Part shown: piece by piece, positions 1 to 6,802 of the stretch
Numbering within the stretch: the stretch's first letter is position 1
Layout: each line of letters opens with the position of its first letter
Assembly: GCA_029570245.1 (NCBI GenBank)
Contig: JAKQSH010000248.1
Coordinates: 1 to 9,039, forward strand
Origin: Deltaproteobacteria bacterium
Lineage (GTDB): Bacteria; Myxococcota_A; SURF-8
DNA length: 9,039 nt
Reading direction: 5' to 3'
The notes under the pieces: generated by a model
The model's input: only the letters and a program-made list of their open reading frames with translations
Told to the model about the DNA's origin: nothing
The model's database searches: none
Program-made: the position numbers and the translations under genes

Positions 1-345
1 TTCAATAGCTTCGTTTATTGAAACGCGCTTAGGAACATCACTCAGATACATCAGCTCGTAAACCGCCACGCGCAGGATATTGCGATCTACAGTGGCCATG
101 CGCGACAGACGCCAGTTTTTGGATGAAGCTTCGATTTCGTGGTCGATATCATCACGTTTTTCAGAGACGCCGCGCACCAGAATATTCGCGAAGTCGCGTA
201 TTTCTCTTGCCCTGGACGGGTCTTCGTTGATTGTATCGAAGTTTTCCCAGAACAGAGTCAGAGCCTGCTCCACCCCCAGCGGGTTGGCTTCCATCTGATA
301 AAGAACCTGCAATGCGCACACTCTTGATAAACGCCGACTTCCCAT
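1..345 (-). CDS. nusB: Transcription antitermination protein NusB (partial, C-terminus off the left edge)
   Basis: NusB pairs with ribosomal protein S10 (NusE) and binds boxA RNA to build the antitermination complex on rRNA operons; it is a small, all-helical cytoplasmic protein. The visible 115 codons start MGSRRLSRVCALQVLYQME, matching the family opening (basic residues, then ALQ.LYQ). They continue through an RDFANILVRGV helix and the most diagnostic stretch, NWRLSRMATVDRNILRVAVYEL, followed by a PKRVSINEAIE segment. Only the last helix, usually about 20-25 residues ending near FVNGVLD, is missing because the window ends. The ATG at 345 is chosen because it lies 15 bp after the ribH stop, and AGG-containing sequence in that gap can serve as a ribosome site. 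The ribH-nusB pairing is very common in bacteria, so the two are probably co-transcribed. Identification is secure; nothing odd is seen in the visible part. Confidence 0.95.
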   Translation of the reverse strand, partial: MGSRRLSRVCALQVLYQMEANPLGVEQALTLFWENFDTINEDPSRAREIRDFANILVRGVSEKRDDIDHEIEASSKNWRLSRMATVDRNILRVAVYELMYLSDVPKRVSINEAIE

Positions 346-360
346 CTTCGCACCTGTCGC

Positions 361-846
361 CTACTGAGAAACCTGATTCAGTTCTTTATACAAACTGGCC
401 ATTTCAATTGCACTTAACGCTGCGTCAACACCCTTGTTTCCGGCTTTGGTTCCGGCGCGTTCAATGGCCTGCTCTATGGTGTCGCAGGTGAGCACGCCGA
501 AAGAAACCGGCATGGGCGAATGAAGCGAAACCGCCGCAACGCCTTTCGAAACTTCTGCCGAAATGTAATCGAAATGTGGGGTTCCGCCACGAATGACCGC
601 CCCCAGGCAGATAACGGCATCATAGCGGCCTTTTCCGCCAGCAACCACATGATTGAGAACGCCCGGAATCTCGAATGCGCCGGGAACGCGAACGACCGTG
701 ATGTCTTTGTCTTCGGCCCCGTGTCGCACCAGAGTATCAATGCAGCCTTCAAGCAGTCTTTCGGTTATAAAAGTATTGAATCTGGATACGATTACAGCGA
801 CTTTCATATCCTTAGCAGTAATTTTTCCTTCGATAACACGAGTCAT
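361..846 (-). CDS. ribH: 6,7-dimethyl-8-ribityllumazine synthase
   Basis: This enzyme condenses 5-amino-6-ribitylamino-uracil with 3,4-dihydroxy-2-butanone 4-phosphate to give 6,7-dimethyl-8-ribityllumazine, the penultimate step of riboflavin synthesis, in the cytoplasm. The 161-aa length is typical. Family motifs are all present: SRFN (residues 21-24, substrate pocket), VPGAFEIP (54-61), [14 protein letters not shown] (82-95) with the catalytic His at 91, FGVLT (116-120) and AGTKAGNKG (131-139) near the C-terminal helices. The ATG at 846 is preceded by a good GGGAG ribosome site about 8 bp upstream. It is followed after 15 bp by nusB, and no other rib gene is in view, so ribD/ribE/ribAB must lie elsewhere or beyond the left edge. 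The 121-bp upstream gap is short for an FMN riboswitch and I see no such conserved blocks there. Confidence 0.97.
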   Translation of the reverse strand: MTRVIEGKITAKDMKVAVIVSRFNTFITERLLEGCIDTLVRHGAEDKDITVVRVPGAFEIPGVLNHVVAGGKGRYDAVICLGAVIRGGTPHFDYISAEVSKGVAAVSLHSPMPVSFGVLTCDTIEQAIERAGTKAGNKGVDAALSAIEMASLYKELNQVSQ

Positions 847-967
847 TAAGAGCGCTCCCTTCCCCGTGAATAAAACATCTTCTGAAGCAACGTATAATTT
901 ACCCGTTATTGCAACAGGTTTACAATCTTTTTTTACCAGACGCCTTCAATAATGACAGATCACGTCA
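847..967 (-). promoter_or_regulatory. Intergenic gap between panC and ribH with a weak candidate promoter
   Basis: This 121-bp gap holds no gene. On the minus strand it contains TTGTAA (plus positions 920-925), an 18-bp spacer, then TAAATT (896-901). Each box matches the sigma70 consensus at 4 of 6 positions, placed to give a leader of about 45 nt before ribH. The ribH ribosome site GGGAG sits just before 846. An A/T-run (seven T on the plus strand, 928-934) lies upstream of the boxes as they would be read. The promoter is a by-eye call; ribH-nusB could equally be transcribed by readthrough from panC, since no terminator is visible. Confidence 0.3.
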
Positions 968-974
968 TCAGGCG
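941..974. repeat. Imperfect inverted repeat over the panC stop
   Basis: CGCCT (941-945) pairs with AGGCG (970-974), and ATGAC (952-956) pairs with GTCAT (964-968). The result is a two-part hairpin with a 7-nt loop and an asymmetric bulge, and it overlaps the panC stop codon at 968-970. It is not followed by a T-run on the minus strand: read leftward, the nearby homopolymer is A. It therefore does not look like an intrinsic terminator for panC. It may be a weak mRNA 3' structure or chance. Confidence 0.3.
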
Positions 975-1813
975 CTGATTTTCATGTTGTCTATCAGCCT
1001 GACCGGCCCGAAATGCGCAGCAATAAACATCTGAGCCGGACCTTCGACACGCTCAAGCTCCAGGAGCGAATCGGGATTTCTTATCTCTATATAATCTATT
1101 CCTGCACTTCCGGCAGCTTCAATCGTCTGCCGGGCGTCGGAAATAAGTTTTCCGGCGTCAAATTCCCCTGCCGCTACCGAAACCGCCGCATTCTTCAGGG
1201 CATGATAAATGGAAAGCGCGTTTATTCTGTCCTGCGCACCAAGCCTGGCGTTGCGCGAACTCATTGCCAGCCCGTCTTTTTCACGCACGGTGGGGTGTCC
1301 GACAATTTCTATCGGCAGATTGAGGTCTTCAACCATGCGCCTGATTACTGCCAGCTGTTGAAAATCTTTTTCCCCAAAAACGGCAACGGCAGGTCTGACG
1401 GTATTGTACAATTTGGTACAAACCGTAGTAACCCCGCGAAAATGCCCTGCGCGGGAAGCGCCGCACAGAATTGAAGTCATTTCATGCACATCGACATAAG
1501 TACGGTATCCCGGCGGATACATGGCATCCGGTGTCGGAAAATATACCGCGTTTACCCCGGCCTTCCGGCAGACAGACATGTCGCTTTCTTCATTGCGCGG
1601 GTAATTCGCGAGATCGGAAGCATTGTCGAACTGGATCGGATTTACAAAAATGCTTACAACCAGAATATCGCAACGCTTGCGACATTCACGCATGAGAGCG
1701 GTGTGACCTTCGTGCAGATAGCCCATGGTGGGAACAAAGCCGATGCGCCAGCCCTGGCTTTCCCAGTACAAAGATCGTTCCTGCATCTGTTTTGCAGTTT
1801 TGTATATTTCCAT
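968..1813 (-). CDS. panC: Pantothenate synthetase (pantoate--beta-alanine ligase)
   Basis: PanC joins D-pantoate and beta-alanine using ATP, through a pantoyl-adenylate intermediate, to make pantothenate for coenzyme A. The 281-aa length is normal. Signatures run in the expected order: PTMGYLHEGH (28-37), the HIGH-like ATP site of this nucleotidyltransferase-fold family; VSIFVNPIQF (53-62); GHFRGVTTV (123-131); FGEKDFQQL (146-154); and VREKDGLAMSSRN (176-188), which carries the KMSKS-like SSRN motif. The C-terminal dimer-forming part reaches a normal end. The ATG at 1813 follows the upstream kinase stop by 21 bp, with only a weak AGG-type ribosome site, so translation may depend partly on the upstream gene. 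panB is not beside it. Identification is secure. Confidence 0.97.
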   Translation of the reverse strand: MEIYKTAKQMQERSLYWESQGWRIGFVPTMGYLHEGHTALMRECRKRCDILVVSIFVNPIQFDNASDLANYPRNEESDMSVCRKAGVNAVYFPTPDAMYPPGYRTYVDVHEMTSILCGASRAGHFRGVTTVCTKLYNTVRPAVAVFGEKDFQQLAVIRRMVEDLNLPIEIVGHPTVREKDGLAMSSRNARLGAQDRINALSIYHALKNAAVSVAAGEFDAGKLISDARQTIEAAGSAGIDYIEIRNPDSLLELERVEGPAQMFIAAHFGPVRLIDNMKISA

Positions 1814-1834
1814 GCCAGTGCCTATTCTTGCATC

Positions 1835-2497
1835 TTACTTCAAACGGTCGAACTGCAGCACCGCCGATGGGTTGAAATAGTGGACACCGCCCCGTATGGA
1901 CTGAATTTTCTCGAAAAGCAGCCTGAATTCTTCGGGACGCTCGAAAAGATTTACCTGACCGACGTTGACCATCAGCAGAGGGGTTTCGTGATAATTGAAA
2001 AAGAAATCGTTGAAGGACCTGACCACACGGTCAAGATATTCGGAATTGGGAGCTTCATGCATTTTTCGCGGCCTCTTCTGCACACGACGCAGAAGCACAT
2101 CGAAAGGAGCCCACATGTAAACCACCAGGTCAGGTTTGACGATCTCGCGCACCAATTGCTCACGAATCTGATTGTAAAGACGCAGTTCATGCGCTGACAA
2201 CGTCAACTCCGCAAATATCTGATCCCTGGAAAACAGGTAATCGGAAACCACATTGCGGTTAAACAGATCGGGCTGAATCAGCTCTTCCTGCTGCTTCCAG
2301 CGATGCAGCAGAAAATACAGCTGAGTCTGAAACGAGTTCCGCATGCCGCTTGCGTAGAAATCCGCCAGGAATGGATTTTCTTCACCCTGCTCAAGCATGA
2401 GCCGGGCGTCAAGCTCCATGGCCAGCATTTCGGCCAGTTCGCGCTTTCCAACGCCTATCGGGCCTTCAACTACTATATATCTTCCGCGTTCTCGCAC
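1835..2497 (-). CDS. Deoxynucleoside kinase family protein (dGK/dCK-like), GTG start, variant P-loop
   Basis: Family members phosphorylate deoxynucleosides with ATP for dNTP salvage in the cytoplasm. The 220-aa protein shows the bacterial dNK signatures: an N-terminal VVEGPIGVGK P-loop (9-18), ENPFLADFY (40-48), FQTQLYFLLHRW (56-67), VVSDYLFSRDQIFAELTL (83-100), PDLVVYMWAP (122-131), an Arg-rich lid at RPRKMHE (142-148), and a PLLMVNV strand (173-179). The residue after the P-loop Lys is Arg19 rather than the usual Ser or Thr, which normally ligates Mg2+, so activity may be altered. The start is GTG: the minus-strand sequence has GGAAGG seven bases before it, and the protein begins exactly one short segment before the first beta strand. 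The gene lies 21 bp upstream of panC, with a likely shared promoter at 2535-2562. Family is secure; preferred nucleoside cannot be read from sequence, so I give no symbol. Confidence 0.9.
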   Translation of the reverse strand: MRERGRYIVVEGPIGVGKRELAEMLAMELDARLMLEQGEENPFLADFYASGMRNSFQTQLYFLLHRWKQQEELIQPDLFNRNVVSDYLFSRDQIFAELTLSAHELRLYNQIREQLVREIVKPDLVVYMWAPFDVLLRRVQKRPRKMHEAPNSEYLDRVVRSFNDFFFNYHETPLLMVNVGQVNLFERPEEFRLLFEKIQSIRGGVHYFNPSAVLQFDRLK

Positions 2498-2504
2498 CGA
2501 TCAA

Positions 2505-2510
2505 CCTTCC
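2505..2510 (-). promoter_or_regulatory. Ribosome binding site fixing the GTG start of the kinase
   Basis: On the minus strand the hexamer GGAAGG is followed by 7 bases and then GTG at 2497. No in-frame ATG lies close by, and the conserved IVVEGPIG strand begins at residue 8, so this site decides the start. Confidence 0.75.
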
Positions 2511-2534
2511 GCGCGGCAATGTTTTAGAACCCGT

Positions 2535-2562
2535 ATTATACAGAGTCGATTCAAAACGGCAA
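2535..2562 (-). promoter_or_regulatory. Candidate sigma70 promoter for the kinase-panC unit
   Basis: On the minus strand TTGCCG (plus 2557-2562) is followed by a 16-bp spacer and a perfect TATAAT (plus 2535-2540). Transcription would begin about 30 nt before the GTG start. It lies in the 126-bp gap between the HEAT-repeat gene and the kinase, and no intrinsic terminator for the HEAT gene is visible in that gap. The -10 box is a full match; the -35 is 4 of 6. Confidence 0.55.
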
Positions 2563-2623
2563 ATTCAGCAGGAATAATCTGACACAGTTTCTTCATTACA
2601 AACAGAGCGGCCTTTCGGTTTAT

Positions 2624-5326
2624 TCAGCCTTTTTTCATTCTCGCCAGAGCATCTTCGGCGCGCTGTTTGAGTATCGGGTCTTTTTCGCGCGCGACACGTT
2701 GCAGAAGAGATTTCGTTCTTTTGGAACGACCTATGCCGCCCAGCGCATCAACAATTGCCATTTTGATCGAATCCGACATTTCAACGCTTGTTTTTTTACG
2801 GAACAGAGCTCTCCAGCCGGTCTGATATTGATTTTCAAGCGCATTGATAACCAGGTCTTCGAACTGGCGCCGACGATTGTCTTCCAGATTTTTCAAGGCT
2901 CCGATGGAGCGGTAAACCTGAATCTTAAGCACTTCATTTGCGTCTTCGATTTTTCCCTCAAGAATATCCTGGTAAAATTTCAGTGTCCGCTCGTTGGTTG
3001 AACTTATGGCGCCCAGACAATAAACTGCGCGTGTTCTCACCTTGAGGTCTTTGTCGTCAAGCGCTTTCAGTATCTGCGGTTCTGCGGCCTCTCCGGCGAT
3101 GCGATAGAGAGCAAAAAGCGTTTCCTCGCGCACCTGCGCATGCTCGTTGAAAAGCAGCAGGTTCAGCTTGCCGATAACGCGACGGTCACCCAGTTCGCCC
3201 AGAATCTGCACCAGATTGCGCAGAAAATACCATTCATTCTTTTCTTTATAAAGCTCTGTAACCATCGACTGCACGGCGGCTTCACCAACTTCGACAAGGG
3301 CGCGAATCATCTGCTTGCGCACCCATTTGTCTTCGTGTTTGTGAAGAATATCCAGCAGCATGGGAACGCCGTTGCGCCCGAAACTGATGTAAACCTGAGT
3401 AATCTGTTTGCGTATTTCCCGATCTTCAACTTCTTCGAATACGTGAATCAGATTCTTCAGCGTGTCTGTCGCCGAGACGTAATCGAAGAGACGCTTGGCA
3501 AGGGCGCGCCTGCGTGCATCGCGACCTTCAAGATGTTTGCGTACACTTTCAATTATGCGCGCCACCAGATCATATTTTTTCTGTTCGGCCAGCAGCGGAA
3601 TGACGCGCTGAAAGCGACTGAGAAAATCGGAGAATTCCTGGTCCGAAAGACGGGAATTGAACTGCGTAAGAATTTTATCTGTGTTTTCAAGAAAGGCTTC
3701 AAGCAGTTTGCGCCCGGTGATGCGATCCTGCAACTGCACCGGGAGGTCTTTGAATGGAACCATCTGACGGTTGTAGATTTCTTCCAGAGCGTCGAAGGTT
3801 ACGGGGTCGCCGGATTGCAGGAAACGGTCGGTGATGTGTGTAATGACTCGCGTGAGAATTTTTTCGTGGCTGTTTGCGATTTTTCGCTGTGCCTCCAGTT
3901 GCGCTTTAACCTGAATACTGCGCAGACCCTCAATTTCATTGAGTATGTCGAATGTGCTTTTCGCCAGAAATCCGATCTGCGTACCAAGGATGATGAACAT
4001 CTCAACATCCAGGTCTTTAAGGAAGGCCATGTCTTCAATGCCTTCCATGATGAGGTCGGAGTTCAGCAGAACTACGATGAGAAAGACCGGGTTTCGCAGT
4101 GGTCTTACTGTATCGGTAAAGATGCGCTCTTTGATGGCGCGCATTTCGTCTTCGGTGGCGTCTTTGAGAAGCGGAACCGTTTTCAGGTCCTTGCGCAGTC
4201 GGGAAAGCGTAAGCTCGGCCTGCCACGGCAGTTTTCGACCGGAAGAAATGATATCTTCATCGAATACCGCCGAAACTTCCGTGATGTCGTTCTCCATCAG
4301 AGTTCGGGTGAACCGTTCGCCTTCCTTGCGGGTATCATCTTTGAATTCAATGGAGAATCTACCCATAAGGTCAATGAAAGTGTTGAATTTTTCTTTGGTT
4401 ATCGAACGTCTGATGGTCATGGAAATGAGACAGCGACGGTCGAAATATTCCATAAAACGCGGCACGTAAAGTTCGGCCATGCCATGCGGCATTATTTCCT
4501 TCAGGCCAACCATTTCATCCAGCGGGCCGTCAACCAGCATGTCTTTATCGTCCCCGATGGATTTTTTGATGAAAGTAACCTGACGGTTATCACCCAGAAT
4601 TCGACGATAGAGGGAATAAAGACCCTTTTTGGCCTTGACTGCTTCGGGATGATTGGGATCGGCGTAATACCCGGCGCGAGCAACCGACTTGGTAAAGGCC
4701 AGAATGAAGGCTGTAATCCATTTTTTCTTTTCAAGGTCGGTGTCGTTTTCACGATCTTCCGACGGCATGAGGAGGTCGCCGCCGGGCCCGGCCAGTTCTG
4801 CCGGCATTTCGGCATCGTCGATGAATTCGATCGGCGCTTCGTCAATGAATTTCTGCGAAAGCTTCTGCTGGGGTTTTGGCGAAGCAGACTGAGTGGGGCG
4901 CGCCGCCGACGGGTAAGACACGTCCATCTTTACGGTGTTCGGCTCAATGTCCAGATTGATTCCGTCGTCTTCAAAAAGGTCTTCGCCCTGCGATTTCTTC
5001 TCCGAGACTGCGTCGTTGATGAGGTCCTGATGCTCCTTTTTGAAATCCAGCAGTTTGAAAAGAGAAACGACGAAATCCATTCCCGGTTTTTCTTTTACTT
5101 TCTCGACTTCACCGGAAACAGAAAAGCTTTCGCCGGAAGGCAGCTTGAACACAAGATTTTTCCTGTCCCCAGGCTTGGCCTGATCGCCGGTGCGTATCAC
5201 CGCCCTTTTGGCGGGAAAATACTGCTCGTTGGCCTTCTGCAGTTCATCTCTGGATTCGAAGACAACAGTTATCTCCGAAGACCCAGCCCAATCGTCTCCG
5301 TTTTTGGTTGGACCAATGAACTTCAT
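2624..5326 (-). CDS. Large HEAT-repeat protein with divergent PilZ-like N-terminal domain
   Basis: A 900-aa, probably cytoplasmic protein with no signal peptide or membrane span. Residues about 17-95 form a beta-rich segment (ITVVFES, RAVIRTGD, NLVFKLPSGE, VSGEVEKVKEK) that resembles the PilZ-like domains of myxobacterial proteins, but without the RxxxR and (D/N)xSxxG residues that bind cyclic di-GMP. Residues 100-200 are acidic and low in complexity, with a small internal duplication (FIDEAPIE/FIDDAEMP). Residues 200-600 are helical and resemble, from memory, the central part of other deltaproteobacterial HEAT proteins: a 'YYADPNHPEAV' opening, then LVDGP and RRCLISMTIRRSIT. Residues about 604-780, and again 850-900, hold HEAT/armadillo-type helical pairs such as VRKQMIRALVEVGEAA, VREETLFALYRIAGEAA and VRTRAVYCLGAI. 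These repeats usually form a protein-binding solenoid. The ATG at 5326 is preceded by a G-rich ribosome site. Function and partner are unknown. Confidence 0.85.
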   Translation of the reverse strand: MKFIGPTKNGDDWAGSSEITVVFESRDELQKANEQYFPAKRAVIRTGDQAKPGDRKNLVFKLPSGESFSVSGEVEKVKEKPGMDFVVSLFKLLDFKKEHQDLINDAVSEKKSQGEDLFEDDGINLDIEPNTVKMDVSYPSAARPTQSASPKPQQKLSQKFIDEAPIEFIDDAEMPAELAGPGGDLLMPSEDRENDTDLEKKKWITAFILAFTKSVARAGYYADPNHPEAVKAKKGLYSLYRRILGDNRQVTFIKKSIGDDKDMLVDGPLDEMVGLKEIMPHGMAELYVPRFMEYFDRRCLISMTIRRSITKEKFNTFIDLMGRFSIEFKDDTRKEGERFTRTLMENDITEVSAVFDEDIISSGRKLPWQAELTLSRLRKDLKTVPLLKDATEDEMRAIKERIFTDTVRPLRNPVFLIVVLLNSDLIMEGIEDMAFLKDLDVEMFIILGTQIGFLAKSTFDILNEIEGLRSIQVKAQLEAQRKIANSHEKILTRVITHITDRFLQSGDPVTFDALEEIYNRQMVPFKDLPVQLQDRITGRKLLEAFLENTDKILTQFNSRLSDQEFSDFLSRFQRVIPLLAEQKKYDLVARIIESVRKHLEGRDARRRALAKRLFDYVSATDTLKNLIHVFEEVEDREIRKQITQVYISFGRNGVPMLLDILHKHEDKWVRKQMIRALVEVGEAAVQSMVTELYKEKNEWYFLRNLVQILGELGDRRVIGKLNLLLFNEHAQVREETLFALYRIAGEAAEPQILKALDDKDLKVRTRAVYCLGAISSTNERTLKFYQDILEGKIEDANEVLKIQVYRSIGALKNLEDNRRRQFEDLVINALENQYQTGWRALFRKKTSVEMSDSIKMAIVDALGGIGRSKRTKSLLQRVAREKDPILKQRAEDALARMKKG
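5042..5278 (-). other. Divergent PilZ-like domain region within the HEAT-repeat protein
   Basis: Residues about 17-95 alternate short beta strands and turns in the order seen in PilZ-type domains, including a KLPSGESFSVSGEVEKV hairpin that resembles the 'L..L..G..v...G.V..V' pattern. The cyclic di-GMP binding residues are not present, so a ligand-binding role is not predicted. The assignment is a fold-level guess made by eye. Confidence 0.35.
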
Positions 5327-5377
5327 TTTTTCCCCACCCTTTTTGAATACATTTTCTTTCGAAACATAATTAGAAAA

Positions 5378-5406
5378 AGATTACCCCAGCAATCAATGAT
5401 TGGCAA
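5378..5406 (-). promoter_or_regulatory. Candidate promoter for the HEAT-repeat gene
   Basis: On the minus strand TTGCCA (plus 5401-5406) is separated by exactly 17 bp from TAATCT (plus 5378-5383), giving a leader of roughly 45 nt. The -35 matches at 5 of 6 positions but the -10 at only 3 of 6, so this is a weak call. Confidence 0.35.
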
Positions 5407-5476
5407 GTATTTGAAACCTGCAAGTTTGCTGGGCCATACCTTCAGGCGACATAATGCCGGTCATTTTCGAAAAAAA

Positions 5477-5505
5477 TTGACCTGCGTGGATGTGCTGTTT
5501 ATTTT
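5477..5505 (+). promoter_or_regulatory. Candidate promoter for the rightward envelope genes
   Basis: TTGACC (5477-5482) is followed by a 17-bp spacer and TATTTT (5500-5505). The boxes match sigma70 consensus at 5 and 4 of 6 positions. A start near 5512 would leave a leader of about 45 nt, and the ribosome site GGAAGAG (5545-5551) lies seven bases before the ATG at 5559. The rest of the 232-bp divergent gap (5327-5558) is AT-rich and shows no gene. Confidence 0.5.
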
Positions 5506-5558
5506 TCGGAAAAATATGATAGACTCAACGAACATCGAATTCATGGAAGAGTAAGGCC

Positions 5559-6782
5559 ATGGTCCAGTTGAATCGCACAGTTATTATGCTGCTGTTTATT
5601 ACAATGCTGACGCCTTCCGCTTATCTGTACGCACAGGAAGTGGATGATCTCCTGCAGTCCGATTCCGGCGATACGGAACTTTTCGACGACGGGAACGCTA
5701 AAGGTGAAGACGAAAAGACACAATATCGCCCAAAGGCGCTGGACACAGTCCTGCTCGACATTCAGCCGGTGAACTCCACAGAAGGAGAAGCCCAGGCCGT
5801 TTATGACGCAGTGCTTGAAACAATCAAACTGGCCGAAGACCTCGGTGAAATAAACGGCAGGCTTGAACTTGGCTCGACAATGCCGGAAATGCATCCGATG
5901 GAAAAATGCCGCAGCATCGACAACAAACGCTGCATCAGACAAACCGGAATGGACCTGAACGCCCGCTACCTCATTTATGGATCACTGCGCGATATGGACG
6001 ACGTTTACCTGATCGAACTCGAACTCATGGATGTTCGCGGCGGACAGGTTCTGCAGGAAGTGCGCACACAGGTAGTCAAGCCCAGCACCAGACTTCAGGA
6101 ACGCGCCGCCGAAGCGGCATGCCGTCTTACGCGCATGTACGGCTGCGAACAGGAAGAAACAATGACGGGCGGAGCGGTCGCCGTCGCTGCGCCGATGCCG
6201 GCAGCAGCAGAAGAACAGCCGCCACGGAACGTCGATGACGAGTCTTATTTCGATGATGAAGAAAAACCGGCAACGGCGGAAGAACAGGCGCCGGTGAGCG
6301 ATGACGAAGCGGACTTCAATGATTCCGAAAAAGAAGAAGCTGCTCCGGTAGAAGCAGTGGCAGCGCAGCCACCTGCAGAACCTGAGCCGGAACAGGAAAT
6401 CGTAAGAAAATCTTCGGCGGACAGAAGTGGAACATACAGAATTCTAGGATACACTTTCGCTGGAATCGGCGCGGCGGCGCTGGTTGGGTGCGCAACAACT
6501 ACAGCACTGATGTACATGAAATACGACGAATACAACGCAGTCAAAACTACAGACCCGGATGCGTCCGCCAAAGCGAAATCAAAAAAAGACGACGTAAAAA
6601 CCTACTACTGGGCGACAATCGGCCTTGGAATCGGCACGGTTGTTTCCGGCGGCCTTTCGCTGATGTTTTTCCTCCTGGACGGTTCAGGCTCCGGCGATTT
6701 CGACGCCGACACATCCGACTGGTCGGCAGCGCCCATGGTTTCGCCGGAAGCCGCAGGCTTTCTGGTTAACGGCAGATTCTGA
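5559..6782 (+). CDS. Exported protein: TolB-like periplasmic domain, acidic linker, two C-terminal membrane segments
   Basis: I do not recognise a named gene. Residues 1-25 look like a Sec signal peptide (hydrophobic VIMLLFITMLTP core, AYLYA before Gln26). Residues about 60-195 resemble the TolB-N-like domain common in myxobacterial envelope proteins: VLLDIQPVNS strand, a helix, then C117/C125 flanking a SIDNKR loop, LNARYLIYGSL, VYLIELELMDV, and a final Cys-containing helix. Residues 200-285 are an Ala/Pro/Glu linker with imperfect acidic repeats (DDESYFDDEEKPA and DDEADFNDSEKEEA). Two hydrophobic stretches follow at about 295-318 and 350-373, separated by a lysine-rich loop. The tail APMVSPEAAGFLVNGRF resembles the C-termini of similar myxobacterial proteins. 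The ribosome site GGAAGAG supports the ATG at 5559. The next gene starts 20 bp downstream, so the two are probably co-transcribed. The physiological role is unknown. Confidence 0.8.
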   Translation: MVQLNRTVIMLLFITMLTPSAYLYAQEVDDLLQSDSGDTELFDDGNAKGEDEKTQYRPKALDTVLLDIQPVNSTEGEAQAVYDAVLETIKLAEDLGEINGRLELGSTMPEMHPMEKCRSIDNKRCIRQTGMDLNARYLIYGSLRDMDDVYLIELELMDVRGGQVLQEVRTQVVKPSTRLQERAAEAACRLTRMYGCEQEETMTGGAVAVAAPMPAAAEEQPPRNVDDESYFDDEEKPATAEEQAPVSDDEADFNDSEKEEAAPVEAVAAQPPAEPEPEQEIVRKSSADRSGTYRILGYTFAGIGAAALVGCATTTALMYMKYDEYNAVKTTDPDASAKAKSKKDDVKTYYWATIGLGIGTVVSGGLSLMFFLLDGSGSGDFDADTSDWSAAPMVSPEAAGFLVNGRF

Positions 6783-6802
6783 TTTCTCGAAAGATATACG
6801 TG

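Noticed and set aside
847..967. FMN riboswitch upstream of ribH
   Set aside because: The gap is short for the element and none of its conserved blocks can be seen.
941..974. Intrinsic terminator after panC
   Set aside because: The hairpin is weak and bulged, and the neighbouring homopolymer reads as A, not T, in the direction of transcription.
1484..2197. 237-aa plus-strand frame across panC and the kinase gene
   Set aside because: Also in exact register opposite two clearly identified genes and their gap; the translation shows no family resemblance.
3140..5554. 804-aa open frame on the plus strand as a real gene
   Set aside because: It lies codon-for-codon opposite the HEAT-repeat gene, has a Phe-rich composition with no recognisable domain, and has no convincing ribosome site. 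Listed as a finding only for its length.
5396..5554. Possible 52-aa protein upstream of the TolB-like gene
   Set aside because: No ribosome site before the ATG, it contains the candidate promoter of the downstream gene, and the translation looks random.
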